64,000 nt of DNA, from NCBI RefSeq assembly GCF_000402035.1, contig NC_021294.1, forward strand, positions 620,001 through 684,000. Reading direction: 5' to 3'. Every line of letters begins with the position of its first letter. The first letter of the stretch is position 1. The notes beneath the pieces were generated by a model. The model worked only from the letters and a program-made list of their open reading frames with translations, was not told the origin of the DNA and searched no databases. Both the position numbers and the translations under genes were made by a program. Positions 34,101-42,380 of the stretch are shown here, one piece after another. This stretch comes from Caballeronia insecticola (lineage in GTDB: Bacteria > Pseudomonadota > Gammaproteobacteria > Burkholderiales > Burkholderiaceae).

Positions 34101-35528
34101 CCCGACGATGCGCTCGTCGAGATCGTGCGCGCGCGGCTCTCGGGTTTCGGTCCGCTGACGGTGCCGGAGATCGCGCGGCCGCTGGCGCTGCCCGCGTCGG
34201 CGATTGCGCTTGCGCTGACGCGCCTCGAAGCCGAAGGCTATGTGATGCGCGGCCGCTTCACGCCCGGCGCGCAGACCGACGAATGGTGCGAGCGCCATCT
34301 GCTCGCGCGGATTCATCGATACACGGTGCGGCGTCTGCGCCGCGAGATCGAACCGGTCGAGCGGCAGGACTTCATGCGTTTTCTGTTCGAATGGCAGCGC
34401 GTCGCGCCGGACGCGCGCGGCGAAGGGCGCGATGCGCTCGCCGCCGTGCTCGAACAGCTCGAAGGATTCGAAGCGCCTGCCGTTGCGTGGGAGGACGAGA
34501 TTCTGCCCGCGCGCATCGCCGATTATTCCGGCATGGCGCTCGACGAACTCTGCCGCGCGGGCAAGATCGTCTGGACGCGGCCCGCCGGACGTGCGCGCGC
34601 GACCGGCGGCCCAGTGCGCGGCACGCCGATCGTGCTTTTGCCGCGCCGTCATCTCGACGCGTGGAATGCGCTGATGAGCGCCGACGACGCGCCGCAGCTC
34701 TCGTCGCGCGCGGAACGCGTCTTCGATGCGCTCAAGACGCACGGCGCGATGTTCTTCGACGAACTTCTGGCCGACGCACGCCTGCTGCGCACCGAACTCG
34801 AAGACGCGCTCGGCGAACTGGTGTCGCTCGGGCTCGTCAACGCGGACAGCTTCGCGGGGCTGCGTGCGCTGCTCGCGCCGGCCGCAAAGCGCAACGCGTT
34901 CGCGCGGCATCCGCGTCGCGGGGGACTATTCATCGGCGGGATGGACGATGCGGGCCGCTGGGCGCTTTTACGTCGCGCAGCCAGCGATGAACGCGACGAA
35001 GCCAAAGACGATAGCGGCATCGAGCACGTTGCGCTGACGCTGCTGCGCCGCTACGGCGTGGTGTTCTGGCGTCTGCTGGAGCGCGAAGCGGCGTGGCTGC
35101 CGCCGTGGCGCGACCTGCTACGCGTGTATCACCGGCTGGAGGCGCGCGGTGAGATTCGCGGCGGGCGTTTCGTGGCCGGGCTCGCGGGCGAGCAATTCGC
35201 GCTGCCGGAGGCCGTGCCGCTGCTGCGCGACATGCGCAAGCGGCCCAAGGACGGCGCGTTCGTCGCGCTCTCGGCGGTCGATCCGCTCAATCTCGTCGGC
35301 ACGTTACTGCCCGGCGAGAAGGTGCCGGCGCTTGCGGGCAATCGCGTGCTGTTTCTCGATGGCGTGCCGGTCGGCGCGGTCATCGCGGGCAAGACGCGCT
35401 ATTTCGGCGATTTCGACGGCGCCGGCCGCGAACGCATGCGTCTCGCGCTGGTCAGGCGCTCGGCGCGCTCGCTGGGAGCGTCGGTCGTAAGCGGCGTGTC
35501 CGGCGCGGTCGTTCCGGTGCGGCACTGA
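31140..35528 (+). CDS. lhr: Lhr-type large ATP-dependent helicase
   Basis: Superfamily 2 DNA/RNA helicase of 1462 residues, close to the size of enterobacterial Lhr. Walker A APTGSGKT is at 51-58, DEIH at 178-181, SATQKP near 219. The second RecA domain contains [14 protein letters not shown] and [23 protein letters not shown], and QRVGRSGHH is motif VI. The long C-terminal half carries the Lhr winged-helix and Lhr-CTD modules. Lhr proteins move 3' to 5' on single strands and act in DNA repair; the enterobacterial C-terminus has uracil-glycosylase activity. No strong ribosome site precedes the ATG at 31140; the ATG at 31161 is possible. Stand-alone gene. Confidence 0.92.
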   Translation: MPGQTASMDDALQGFHPAVAGWFCARFAAPTAAQARAWPLVHARRWTLVAAPTGSGKTLTAFLAALDELVRDGIAAGGSLPDETRVVYVSPLKALSNDIRVNLEEPLAGIAQSLRDAGVPAPEIRAAVRTGDTTQQERNAVKKRPPHILVTTPESLYVLLSSDLGRAMLSTVRTVIVDEIHAVAGSKRGSHLSLSLARLDALCEDAGGRRPVRIGLSATQKPIELVAKFLVGANEPCEIVDVGHVRARDLALDIPPMPLEAIMSNDMWERVYDRLAELSALHRTTLVFVNTRRMAERAARHLTERLGRDAVAAHHGSLAREHRLAAEQRLKRGELRVLIATASLELGIDIGEVDLVCQIGSPGWIGGFLQRVGRSGHHVGGVPKGRLFPTSRDDLIECAALLDCVRRGELDALAIPHAPLDVLAQQITAEVSCREWGEDALYERITRAYPYATLDRVHYDAVLRTLAEGYTGRQGVRAAYVHRDAVSRTLRGRRGGKLTAVTSGGAIPDNADFAVILEPQGLQIGTVNEDFAVESLAGDIFQLGNTSYRIVRVEGGRVRVENANGQPPNIPFWLGEAPGRSDELSHAIARLRGEIDARLVLDRHDSIDAAIAWLADATGIGIEPARQIVEYLARARAALSVLPTQDTLVMERFFDESGGTQLVIHAPFGSRVNRAWGLAMRKRFCRTFNFELQAAATEDAIVLSLTDRHSFALDDVWRYLKSATAEHVLIQALLDAPLFGVRWRWNATNALALPRYTGGRKVAPQLQRMKSEDLLAAVFPDQVACAENLAGERDVPAHPLVEQTIDDCLHDAMDSDAWLALLRRIESGDVRLVTRELPAPSPLAAEILSARPYAFLDDAPLEERRTQAVLARRWSDPQSADDLGALDLDAIASVREEAWPDVTRADEMHEALTMLACIAESEVQRHAQWPAWLDALARSGRATRLVIAEHDALWTPIERLACVRAVYEHAPMHPSLQPPPGFDDPWPPDDALVEIVRARLSGFGPLTVPEIARPLALPASAIALALTRLEAEGYVMRGRFTPGAQTDEWCERHLLARIHRYTVRRLRREIEPVERQDFMRFLFEWQRVAPDARGEGRDALAAVLEQLEGFEAPAVAWEDEILPARIADYSGMALDELCRAGKIVWTRPAGRARATGGPVRGTPIVLLPRRHLDAWNALMSADDAPQLSSRAERVFDALKTHGAMFFDELLADARLLRTELEDALGELVSLGLVNADSFAGLRALLAPAAKRNAFARHPRRGGLFIGGMDDAGRWALLRRAASDERDEAKDDSGIEHVALTLLRRYGVVFWRLLEREAAWLPPWRDLLRVYHRLEARGEIRGGRFVAGLAGEQFALPEAVPLLRDMRKRPKDGAFVALSAVDPLNLVGTLLPGEKVPALAGNRVLFLDGVPVGAVIAGKTRYFGDFDGAGRERMRLALVRRSARSLGASVVSGVSGAVVPVRH

Positions 35529-35556
35529 AAAAAGAACTTCCCGCGCGCATCGACCA

Positions 35557-35778
35557 TTACTTCTTGGTGACGATCTTCGTCGTGAACGGACCGGGCTGTT
35601 CCACCGGCACATCCTTCACCGCGACGCCCGGATAATCGACCACTCGATTCGCGTTCGACGCCGGCCTTATGCGAAACGATGTGCGCAAGCCGTTGCGCGC
35701 GCCGCCGACGATCGTGTTCATCGCCTGACGATCCAGTTCGACGCTGTCGGCGAGATCCCTGATTTTGATGACGGGCAT
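35557..35778 (-). CDS. Small protein with double-glycine leader-like N-terminus
   Basis: A 73-residue basic protein. The ATG at 35778 has GGAGGAAGCAATC upstream, a strong ribosome site; the longer frame is not protein-like. The N-terminal part contains ELDRQAMNTIVGGA: an acidic L-x-x-x-x-M-x-x-I-x-GG arrangement that resembles the leader of double-glycine peptides processed by C39 peptidase transporters, cut after GG at residues 25-26. The remaining ~47 residues would be the mature part and are polar, with no cysteine pair. No transporter or modification enzyme is visible nearby. It may be a secreted peptide precursor or simply a small cytosolic protein. It is convergent with lhr and divergent from a membrane kinase gene. 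Confidence 0.65.
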   Translation of the reverse strand: MPVIKIRDLADSVELDRQAMNTIVGGARNGLRTSFRIRPASNANRVVDYPGVAVKDVPVEQPGPFTTKIVTKK

Positions 35779-36247
35779 GATTGCTTCCTCCAGAAGTATG
35801 GGAGTCGACGGGCGCGGCTCAACGCGTGGTTGAGTATAGGCAAATTCGCCGCTGGCTCGCTGTGTGAACATTAGCGCATGCAGCACGCCAAAGGCGGCGG
35901 AATGCCGAAGCAATCCACCGCGGGAACGCATTACTTAATGCGAGACCCGTGCCAGACGCGCACCATTCACGGAAGATAATTCGCAAGCGTCTGATTCTTC
36001 GACGTTTCAGCGCATGCATACAACGCGGCACATGCGTTCACGCGAAGGCAAATCATCGCGTTTGCATTATCCGCGCCAACACTTCGAATCAATGTGTCGG
36101 TCTCCGAACGACATGTGCGCGATACCGCTCATGATCGAAAACGCCATTTGCGAAAGGCGCATGCGGAGGCTAGTATCGAAAGAGCACCTCGTATTTGTTA
36201 CGACAAGTGAATTGTCGATCGATTTGGAGCCGCGTCGCGTCGCACAG
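35779..36247. other. 469-base gap between the peptide gene and the kinase
   Basis: Distinctly less G+C-rich than flanking genes, with divergent promoters expected. A plus-strand frame is open from 36014 into the kinase but reads like non-coding sequence, so I start the kinase at 36248. No repeat, tRNA or clear operator was seen. Confidence 0.5.
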
Positions 36248-38443
36248 ATGACAAGTTTTGCGCAAGCGATTCGTACATATCGGGGCGACGGCGGGTCGCG
36301 CGACGAGTTCTTTGCACGGGTGGACGGCGCGCTGGCGACCGAGCAGACCCCGGCCAAGCGGCTCATGGAAATCCTCGACGAGGAACACGCGGCGAAGCCT
36401 CTGCCGCCGGATATCTACGCGGCCATTCGCCGTCGCGTGGAGCACACGGCGCGCATTCAACCCGATCCCGACTCAGGCACCGGCCCCATCGGTCCCATGG
36501 GCCGCGACGAGACGCGTCTGCAGACAACGCCCGGTTTCCCGCCATCGCCCGCGCCTCAGCGCGATCCCAGCAGCGGCACCTTCGGGCAGGCGACGCAGGT
36601 CATGGTCGATCACGATCAGCGCATGAAAGGCGTCGGCGACACGCTCAACAGCCGCTTCGTGCTTGAAGAATGTCTCGGTATCGGCGGCATGGGCACCGTG
36701 TACAAGGCGCTCGATCTGCGCAAGCTCGAAGCGTCGGACCGGCGTCCGTATGTCGCGATCAAGGTGCTCAATCTGCAGTTTCGCGGCAATCCGAATTCGC
36801 TGATCGCGTTGCAGCGCGAGGCGCGCAAGGCGCAGCAGCTCGCGCATCGCAATATCGTCACCGTGTACGACTTCGACCGCGACGGCCAGATCGTCTATCT
36901 GACGATGGAATATCTGTCCGGCCAGCCGTTGTCGCGCTTGCTGCGGAACCCGAATTTCAAGGGCATGCCGTTCGCCGAGGTCTTTCCGATCTTCAAGGGC
37001 ATGGCGAACGCGCTCGCCTACGCGCACGAGCGCGGCTTCGTGCATTGCGATTTCAAGCCCGCCAACGTGTTTTTGACGGACACGTCGGAAGTGAAGGTGA
37101 TCGACTTCGGCATTTCGCGCGTGATTCAGCGGCCCGAGGAAGAAAGCGAAGCAACCGTGTTCGATCCCGGCAGCCTCGGCGCGATGACGCCCGCCTACGC
37201 AAGCCCGGAGATGATGGAGCACCGCGAGCCCGATCCGCGCGACGACATCTACGCGCTCGGCTGCATCACATATGAACTACTCACGGGCAAGCATCCGTTC
37301 GACCGCGTGCCCGCGATGCAGGCGAAAAGCGCCGGGATGAAGCCGCATCGTCCGGAAGGTCTCGGCAGTACCGAGTGGAAAGTGTTGAAGGCCGCGCTCG
37401 CGTTCGAGCGCGAGGCACGCACGCCGAGCGTCGCGCAGTTCCTCGAAGAGATCGGCGAGGCGCAGCCGTCGACCGCGACCGGCCGCAAGCCGAAGAAAAC
37501 CAACACGCCGAAACTCGCGATCGGCGCGGGAGCGGCTGTGGCGGCGGTGCTGATCGCGGGCGCGGGATATTACTTCTTCGAGCAGTCGAAAGGCGGGACG
37601 CAAGAAGCGGCGACGCCTTCTGCACCGTCTGCACCGTCTGCGCCTTCTGCGCCCGCTGTGCCTGAGGCGAGTACGGCCCCCGCGGTAACGGCCCCCGCGC
37701 CCACGGTTGCGGCGAAACCGGCATCGTCGGTGGCGATCACGCCCGCCGTGCCCGCAACGCCGGTGCCCGAACTCACCGTTGCGGCCGTCATGCCGGTATT
37801 GGCGAGCGTGCCGTGCTCGGCGCTGGTCGCATCGGTGCACGATCAGACCGTCGACGTGCAGGGCTTCGTCTCGCAGAAGTACGGCCTCGCGCGTCTGAAG
37901 GAAGCGCTCGGCCGCGTGCCCGGCGTGAAGACGACGAACTTCGGCGTGCAGCAAGTCGCCGACGACAAATGCGATCTGCTCAAGGTGCTGGGCCCGTACT
38001 GGTCGGCGAACCGGCAATCGGGGCGGCCGGCCTCCGTGCATACCCGCTCGCGCGCGACGCGTCTGACCGAAGGCGAACCGCTGATCATCGACTTGATGAC
38101 GCCCGCGTTCGATTCCTACGTCAACGTGGATTACTTCACGCTCGACGGCAGCGTCGTGCATCTGCTGCCCACACAGCGGTCGCGCGACAATCAGGCGCCG
38201 CCGAACTACACGGCGACCATCGGCACGATGGGCGATTGGGTCGTCGGCAAGCCGTTCGGTTCGGAGATGATCGTGCTGATGGTGACGCCCGCGCCGCTCT
38301 TCGATGCGCCGCGCCCCGACAGCGAAGCCCGGCCCGAATATCTGCGCGCCGTGGAAAAGCGGCTCGCCGCGATGGCGGGCAAATACGGACGCGATCGCGT
38401 GGCCGTCGATCTGTTCCAGATCACCACGCAGGCGAAGCAGTAG
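36248..38443 (+). CDS. Transmembrane Ser/Thr protein kinase with BON-like and DUF4384-like C-terminus
   Basis: Predicted 731-residue Hanks-type kinase. A ~125-residue N-terminal region precedes the kinase domain (about 137-405): G-loop GIGGMG (144-149), Lys172 in VAIKVL, HCDFKPANV with Asp268, DFG 286-288 and YASPEM near 320. The residue before the catalytic Asp is Cys, not Arg (non-RD). One membrane segment (about 423-444) is followed by a Pro/Ala linker, a BON-like region (about 520-575, VPGVKTTNFGVQQV) and a DUF4384-like module (LDGSVVHLLPTQ) that should be periplasmic. It probably senses an envelope signal. The start is uncertain: the ATG at 36248 lacks a good ribosome site. Confidence 0.85.
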   Translation: MTSFAQAIRTYRGDGGSRDEFFARVDGALATEQTPAKRLMEILDEEHAAKPLPPDIYAAIRRRVEHTARIQPDPDSGTGPIGPMGRDETRLQTTPGFPPSPAPQRDPSSGTFGQATQVMVDHDQRMKGVGDTLNSRFVLEECLGIGGMGTVYKALDLRKLEASDRRPYVAIKVLNLQFRGNPNSLIALQREARKAQQLAHRNIVTVYDFDRDGQIVYLTMEYLSGQPLSRLLRNPNFKGMPFAEVFPIFKGMANALAYAHERGFVHCDFKPANVFLTDTSEVKVIDFGISRVIQRPEEESEATVFDPGSLGAMTPAYASPEMMEHREPDPRDDIYALGCITYELLTGKHPFDRVPAMQAKSAGMKPHRPEGLGSTEWKVLKAALAFEREARTPSVAQFLEEIGEAQPSTATGRKPKKTNTPKLAIGAGAAVAAVLIAGAGYYFFEQSKGGTQEAATPSAPSAPSAPSAPAVPEASTAPAVTAPAPTVAAKPASSVAITPAVPATPVPELTVAAVMPVLASVPCSALVASVHDQTVDVQGFVSQKYGLARLKEALGRVPGVKTTNFGVQQVADDKCDLLKVLGPYWSANRQSGRPASVHTRSRATRLTEGEPLIIDLMTPAFDSYVNVDYFTLDGSVVHLLPTQRSRDNQAPPNYTATIGTMGDWVVGKPFGSEMIVLMVTPAPLFDAPRPDSEARPEYLRAVEKRLAAMAGKYGRDRVAVDLFQITTQAKQ

Positions 38444-38589
38444 TCGCGCTTAACGCCTGCGCGCCGACGCGGGCCGCGACCTTTCCAACGTGATCGTCGT
38501 ACGGCTGAACGGCATGCGCCCAGCCGTCCTTTTCGAACACCGCGAACTCGCCGCGTGTGCGCGGCGGGCGCGATGGATGAGCCGCGAGG

Positions 38590-39012
38590 CTAGGTCTGAG
38601 GTTTTTCGATCGTGGCTTTCAGTTCCTTCAGCGCGTCTTCCATGCGCTTGCTGACGAGCGCATAGGCTTCGGCCTGAGTCTGCTGCGTCGTGCGCGCGAT
38701 GTCCTGCATGTCGGCGAGTGCATTATGAAGCGCACGCTGCACGACGTCGTTGGCGTTGAAGGGCGGTTGCGTCGATGAAGTGGCGAACTGCTTGGCGATG
38801 CCTTCCAGCTCGCTCAAGGTCCGGCGCAGGATTTCGACCTGCTTGTCGCGCAATGCTTCCATGCCGCCGAACGCGACGCGGTTGGTCGCCGCGAGCGCCT
38901 CCACGTCTTTGCGCCGCGACTCCATGATGGCCGTGACGTCGAACCCGGGAAGCTGATACTGCTGGAACATCGCGGCAAACTGGCTGAACGGATCGCTGAA
39001 ATTTTGGTTCAT
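38590..39012 (-). CDS. Phasin-family protein
   Basis: Granule-associated phasin-like protein of 140 residues, shorter than the ~185-residue PhaP of this group. The ATG at 39012 is preceded by GGGGAGGCACG. It begins with NQNFSDPFSQFAAMFQQYQLPGFD and continues as a mostly helical chain (ESRRKDVEALAATNRVAFGG, MQDIARTTQQTQAEAYALVSKRM). Phasins coat polyhydroxyalkanoate granules; the SRRKDVEALxxAN-type core is the phasin_2 hallmark. A PHB depolymerase lies 3.4 kb away. It converges on the kinase gene. Confidence 0.85.
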   Translation of the reverse strand: MNQNFSDPFSQFAAMFQQYQLPGFDVTAIMESRRKDVEALAATNRVAFGGMEALRDKQVEILRRTLSELEGIAKQFATSSTQPPFNANDVVQRALHNALADMQDIARTTQQTQAEAYALVSKRMEDALKELKATIEKPQT

Positions 39013-39359
39013 CGTGCCTCCCCAGATTCGTTCGTTCGAGTACGAGCTCCGTGATCCGTCGTCCGTCACGCACCGACAGCGCGGATTGCCCGGGCAGCAA
39101 GCGCCGTGTCTGCGCAATCACAGCGACGCGCACCCGGCACCTGATACTACCAATATAAACCGCGAAGATGGGGCAAGGGAAAACACCAGAACGAGCGGTC
39201 TCATCGCGCCTTCGGCCGGCGGCTTGTTCGAGAATTGATGCACATCAATGCGTGCTGCGGCACCGCAACGACCATGGAATCATGGCGGCGGGCATCGTCA
39301 TAACCGCGCGAGCGAATGGCCCCCGGACCGCCGGATGACCGGATGGTCGGGAGCACATC
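39013..39359. other. 347-base gap between divergent phasin and small membrane protein genes
   Basis: Holds the phasin promoter and that of the small membrane protein. An A+T-rich island around 39148-39165 (CTACCAATATAAACCG) is the likeliest phasin promoter element; no defined operator is evident. Confidence 0.4.
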
Positions 39360-39551
39360 ATGATCAAGGGTGAGGGACGCATCGTCGCGGCGCTGGGCGC
39401 CGTGTTCGTCACGCTGGGCGGCATTCATGCGTCCCTGCGCGGGTTGCTGTTCGACGAGAACGCCGTTACGTACTACGGCGTTCTTGCCATTCTGATAGGG
39501 GCTGCGTCGTTCGTCGTGATGCTGACGCCTTTTCCGAGCGACGAGCCCTGA
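39360..39551 (+). CDS. Small two-segment membrane protein
   Basis: A 63-residue protein with two hydrophobic stretches, about residues 7-27 (RIVAALGAVFVTLGGIHA) and 38-57 (YYGVLAILIGAASFVVML), joined by a short loop with an acidic turn. GGGAGCACATC precedes the ATG, giving a convincing ribosome site. No family recognised. It probably sits in the inner membrane. It converges closely on the next minus-strand gene (16-base gap). Confidence 0.6.
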   Translation: MIKGEGRIVAALGAVFVTLGGIHASLRGLLFDENAVTYYGVLAILIGAASFVVMLTPFPSDEP

Positions 39552-39567
39552 CGCTATCGCGGCGGCC

Positions 39568-39942
39568 TCAGGCGCCTTCCTCCCCGGCGAAGACGCCGTG
39601 CTCGGCCTTGATCTGCTCGCGGTCGATGCACTGCACATGCCAGCGCCCGGTGCTTTGAATGCCGGCGCCGTCCGCATACCACAGCACGCGTCCGGCGAGA
39701 CCTTCGCACGGGCCGCCGGGCGTGTCGAAATCGAGGCGTTCCAGCACGCAGATCGGTTCCTCGACGCGCTGCCCGCAGATCATCGTGCCGTTCAATCCCG
39801 CGCGCAGTCCGCCCCAGTCGGGCACATCGACAGCCTGATGACCTTCGCGCGACCAGCGGCGTGTTTCCTTGTCGAGCCACAGAATGGCGTAGGCCGCGGA
39901 TTGGGCGCCTTCGAATCCATCCAGCTTGACGGTGATACGCAT
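39568..39942 (-). CDS. Hypothetical protein of 124 residues
   Basis: The ATG at 39942 has a near-ideal GGAGGATGAC upstream, so I use it rather than the long in-frame extension from 40254, which is not protein-like. MRITVKLDGFEGAQSAAYAI is followed by WLDKETRRWSREGHQAVDVPDWGG, a run of aromatic and charged residues, three cysteines and a C-terminal IKAEHGVFAGEEG. No signal peptide or membrane segment. I recognise no family. It is a stand-alone gene beside a small membrane protein. Confidence 0.6.
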   Translation of the reverse strand: MRITVKLDGFEGAQSAAYAILWLDKETRRWSREGHQAVDVPDWGGLRAGLNGTMICGQRVEEPICVLERLDFDTPGGPCEGLAGRVLWYADGAGIQSTGRWHVQCIDREQIKAEHGVFAGEEGA

Positions 39943-40589
39943 GTCATCCTCCATGAAACGATTCAATGGACGGGACGCTCGGCACTTTCGCACCGGCCAT
40001 GAGCGTCGTCGAATGAGGGGCGGCGTCTCGACGATGTTGCTATCGGGCGTGTCGCCGCGCGTATTGTTTCGGCTATTGTCTGGGCTTGAGACCCGGCCGG
40101 TTACGGCCGTAACGTCGGGTTCGAACGGTGCGAGGGCAATAAGTTTAATCGCGCCGTATGCAACAAGTTTCATCGCCGAAGCGTTTGGAAAGCGAACCGC
40201 TATCGTGCGTGTGGAAGTGCGATTTGCCGCGTCGCAGCAGCGATGATGAGCCAACCTTTAAAGCAAGTCCGATGCCGATGTCTTGCATCGATACGCACCT
40301 CTCATCATCACCCATTAACTGAAGTTTAGTATGACAATCTGACGCTTCCGCGACAAGCATCGACGGCATTTAGCCGCATCCGCTCGATGACCCGCGTTAC
40401 GCGCGTGCACTGCGTCATTGAACATGTGTCGCGCGCGAGTGTGCGCGTTGTGCGTGCATCGCTGCACCACGCCGGCTTGTGGCCGCCCCATCAGCTCGCG
40501 GCGCGTCACTCGGCATGAAGCTGTGCGTCCCTCGCGCGCTGCATCGCAATATCGAATTCAAAACGCAACATGCAATAAACCAGGGAGAC
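39943..40589. other. 647-base gap with no recognised gene
   Basis: Contains upstream regions of the 124-residue gene (minus) and of the truncated alcohol dehydrogenase (plus). The part 40240-40345 is A+T-richer. GATGCCGATGTCTTGCATCGAT near 40270 is partly self-complementary. No ORF with a ribosome site and no RNA gene were recognised. Confidence 0.4.
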
Positions 40590-40706
40590 ATGCCGATACG
40601 TGCAATGGTCTTCGACGGCAACGCCCCGCATTTGCAGGCGCTCGACTTGCGCGAGCCGTCGCCGCGTGCGGGCGACGTGCTCATCGACGTGCACGCGAAT
40701 CCGTGA
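40590..40706 (+). pseudogene. Truncated zinc alcohol dehydrogenase N-terminus
   Basis: A 38-codon frame with a good ribosome site (GGGAGAC before the ATG at 40590). RAMVFDGNAPHLQALDL and SPRAGDVLIDVHAN match the first strands of zinc-dependent medium-chain alcohol dehydrogenases, where the next residues should be the zinc-binding CGVC/CGxCxTD segment. Instead a TGA follows, three bases before the stop codon of the oppositely oriented Crp/Fnr gene. The rest of the gene (about 290 codons) is absent from the window, so this looks like a deletion remnant. Confidence 0.6.
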
Positions 40707-40709
40707 TTG

Positions 40710-41420
40710 TCAGTTGTGCGCGAGTATCGCGCGATCGACCATGCGCACCTGCCGTCCATTCAGCCCGATCGCGCCTTCGCGCTGCAGCTTCGACAGCATG
40801 CGGCTCACGGTTTCGAGTTCGAGCCCGAGATAGCTGCCGATATCGGCGCGTGTCATCGGCAGCAGCACGTCGGTCGCGTGCTCCGTGGACGATGCCGCGC
40901 TCGCGTCGAAACGTTCGAAGAAATCGAGCAGGAAGGCAGCGACGCGCTCGCGCGCCGGCATCGTGCCGAGCATCAACGCGAGCCGCGACGCGCGCACGAT
41001 TTCGGCGCTCATGATCGCGAGCAATTCATGCTGCATCGCCGCGTATTCGCGACACAGCGGCTCCAGAATGCCGACCGGCATGATGCGCACGACGCTCGTC
41101 TCCAGCGCGACGGCATCGCTTTCGTGGCGGGCCGTGCACACGCCGTCGAGGCCGAGCGTCTCGTTCGGCAGGTGAAAGCCGATGACTTGCGTATGCGGCG
41201 CGTTGGTGTCGTCGCTGCTGGGGAAGGTCGCGACGGTCTTGAAACAGCCGCTTTGCACCGTATAGAGGCTGCGCAGCGCCTCGCCCGCGCAGTAGAGCGC
41301 ATCGCCGCGCTCGATCGTGCGGGTGGGGAAGGGAATGGCGTCGGCGTCCGTCAGGCGGACATGCAGCGTCGGTGCGGCGACGCGCCCGCTTGCCGCGCCC
41401 GGATCGCGCGAAAGTTCCAT
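40710..41420 (-). CDS. Crp/Fnr-family transcriptional regulator
   Basis: Regulator of 236 residues with an N-terminal cyclic-nucleotide-binding-like beta barrel (about 25-145; IERGDALYCAGEALRSLYTVQSG) and C-terminal winged helix (about 165-232; MTRADIGSYLGLELETVSRMLSKLQREG). The recognition helix E-T-V-S-R agrees with Fnr-type TTGAT half-sites. The N-terminal cysteine cluster of oxygen-sensing Fnr is missing, so it may sense nitric oxide (Dnr-like), redox or nothing directly. The ATG at 41420 has GGAGGAAACCGCC upstream. It is downstream of a GST gene on the same strand and abuts an alcohol dehydrogenase remnant. Confidence 0.88.
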   Translation of the reverse strand: MELSRDPGAASGRVAAPTLHVRLTDADAIPFPTRTIERGDALYCAGEALRSLYTVQSGCFKTVATFPSSDDTNAPHTQVIGFHLPNETLGLDGVCTARHESDAVALETSVVRIMPVGILEPLCREYAAMQHELLAIMSAEIVRASRLALMLGTMPARERVAAFLLDFFERFDASAASSTEHATDVLLPMTRADIGSYLGLELETVSRMLSKLQREGAIGLNGRQVRMVDRAILAHN

Positions 41421-41495
41421 GGCGGTTTCCTCCTACGTCTTCAGTATGGTTCACGGATGACGGAAAGGAAAACTCGCCGCGCGCGCCATGAAGCT

Positions 41496-42149
41496 TCAAA
41501 ACTCGATATCCAGTTCGTCGATTTCTTCGGCTTCGCGCTGCGCATCGGCGATCCATTGGCGCATCTCGGGCATCGCCAGAATGCGCTCGCCATACGCGAC
41601 GATATCCGCATCGAGCTTCACGTCGTAGGTGACGAAGCGCGTGACGACGGGTGCGAACATCGCATCGGCGCACGTGCGTTCGCCGAACAGATACGGGCCG
41701 CCGTACCGCGTCAGGCACTCGTGCCAGATCGTCACGATGCGCTCGATGTCCGTCTGCGCCCGCGCCCATACCTTGAAGCCGGGAAAGTGCGCCTTGAGGT
41801 TCATGGGCAGGGCGGAGCGCAGCGCGGCGAAGCCCGAGTGCATCTCGCCGCAAATGGCGCGGCAATGCGCGCGTTCGGCGCGTTCGCGCGGCAGCAGGCC
41901 GGCGTCCGGGCAGACTTCGTTCAGATATTCGGCGATCGCAAGCGTGTCCCATACCTTGATGCCATCGTGAAAGAGACACGGCACAAGGATCGACGGCGAC
42001 AGCAGCAACAGTTCGGCGCGTGCGCCGGGATCGTCGGCGGGCATCGCGACTTCTTCGAACGGCAGGCCGCTGAACTTCGCGAGCAGCCAGCCGCGCAACG
42101 ACCACGACGAATAGTTTTTGCTGCTGATGGTGAGCGTGGCATTCGCCAT
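41496..42149 (-). CDS. Glutathione S-transferase family protein
   Basis: Cytosolic GST of 217 residues. The ATG at 42149 has GAGGAGAATGAC upstream. The thioredoxin-like N-terminal domain (about 4-80) contains ISSKNYSSWSLRGWLLAKFSG, where Ser in SSWSLR is the likely thiol-activating residue of this Ser-type bacterial GST branch. LVPCLFHDGIKVWDTLAIAEYL carries the cis-Pro and glutathione-binding acidic/Ser residues. The helical C-terminal domain ends near residue 210. Catalyses glutathione conjugation or peroxide/isomerase chemistry; substrate unknown. It is divergent from phaZ, with a 14-bp inverted repeat between them. Confidence 0.88.
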   Translation of the reverse strand: MANATLTISSKNYSSWSLRGWLLAKFSGLPFEEVAMPADDPGARAELLLLSPSILVPCLFHDGIKVWDTLAIAEYLNEVCPDAGLLPRERAERAHCRAICGEMHSGFAALRSALPMNLKAHFPGFKVWARAQTDIERIVTIWHECLTRYGGPYLFGERTCADAMFAPVVTRFVTYDVKLDADIVAYGERILAMPEMRQWIADAQREAEEIDELDIEF

Positions 42150-42264
42150 GTCATTCTCCTCGCACGTCGGCTCAGGGCGGTCGCAGCGCACCATGCACGC
42201 TCCGGTGCGCGCCCGCACCAAAGCGCGGCAAATTGCGCTCGCCGCCGGGAACGGTGCAAAGCCC

Positions 42265-42324
42265 ATGCCAATCGACGAAGTGCGTCACGACAGCCGCAAC
42301 GCCGAACGCATCGTCGATTGGCAT
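42265..42324. repeat. Perfect 14-bp inverted repeat between gst and phaZ
   Basis: ATGCCAATCGACGA (42265-42278) and TCGTCGATTGGCAT (42311-42324) are exact reverse complements separated by 32 bases. It lies in the divergent promoter region, 116 bases before the GST start and 57 before the phaZ start. It could be paired operator half-sites or a long stem in an RNA leader. Confidence 0.75.
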
Positions 42325-42380
42325 AGCTATTGCCTTGTTTTGTACTCTTTGTGGTGCATGCGACGTCCGCGTGACAAGAA

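Noticed and set aside
31713..34910. Minus-strand open frame of 1065 codons inside lhr
   Set aside because: Antisense shadow of the helicase: Arg/His-rich, no ribosome site or family motif, and the sense frame carries all helicase motifs.
36014..36247. In-frame N-terminal extension of the kinase by 78 codons
   Set aside because: Composition and codon use are unlike the gene, with many rare codons; the region is probably promoter.
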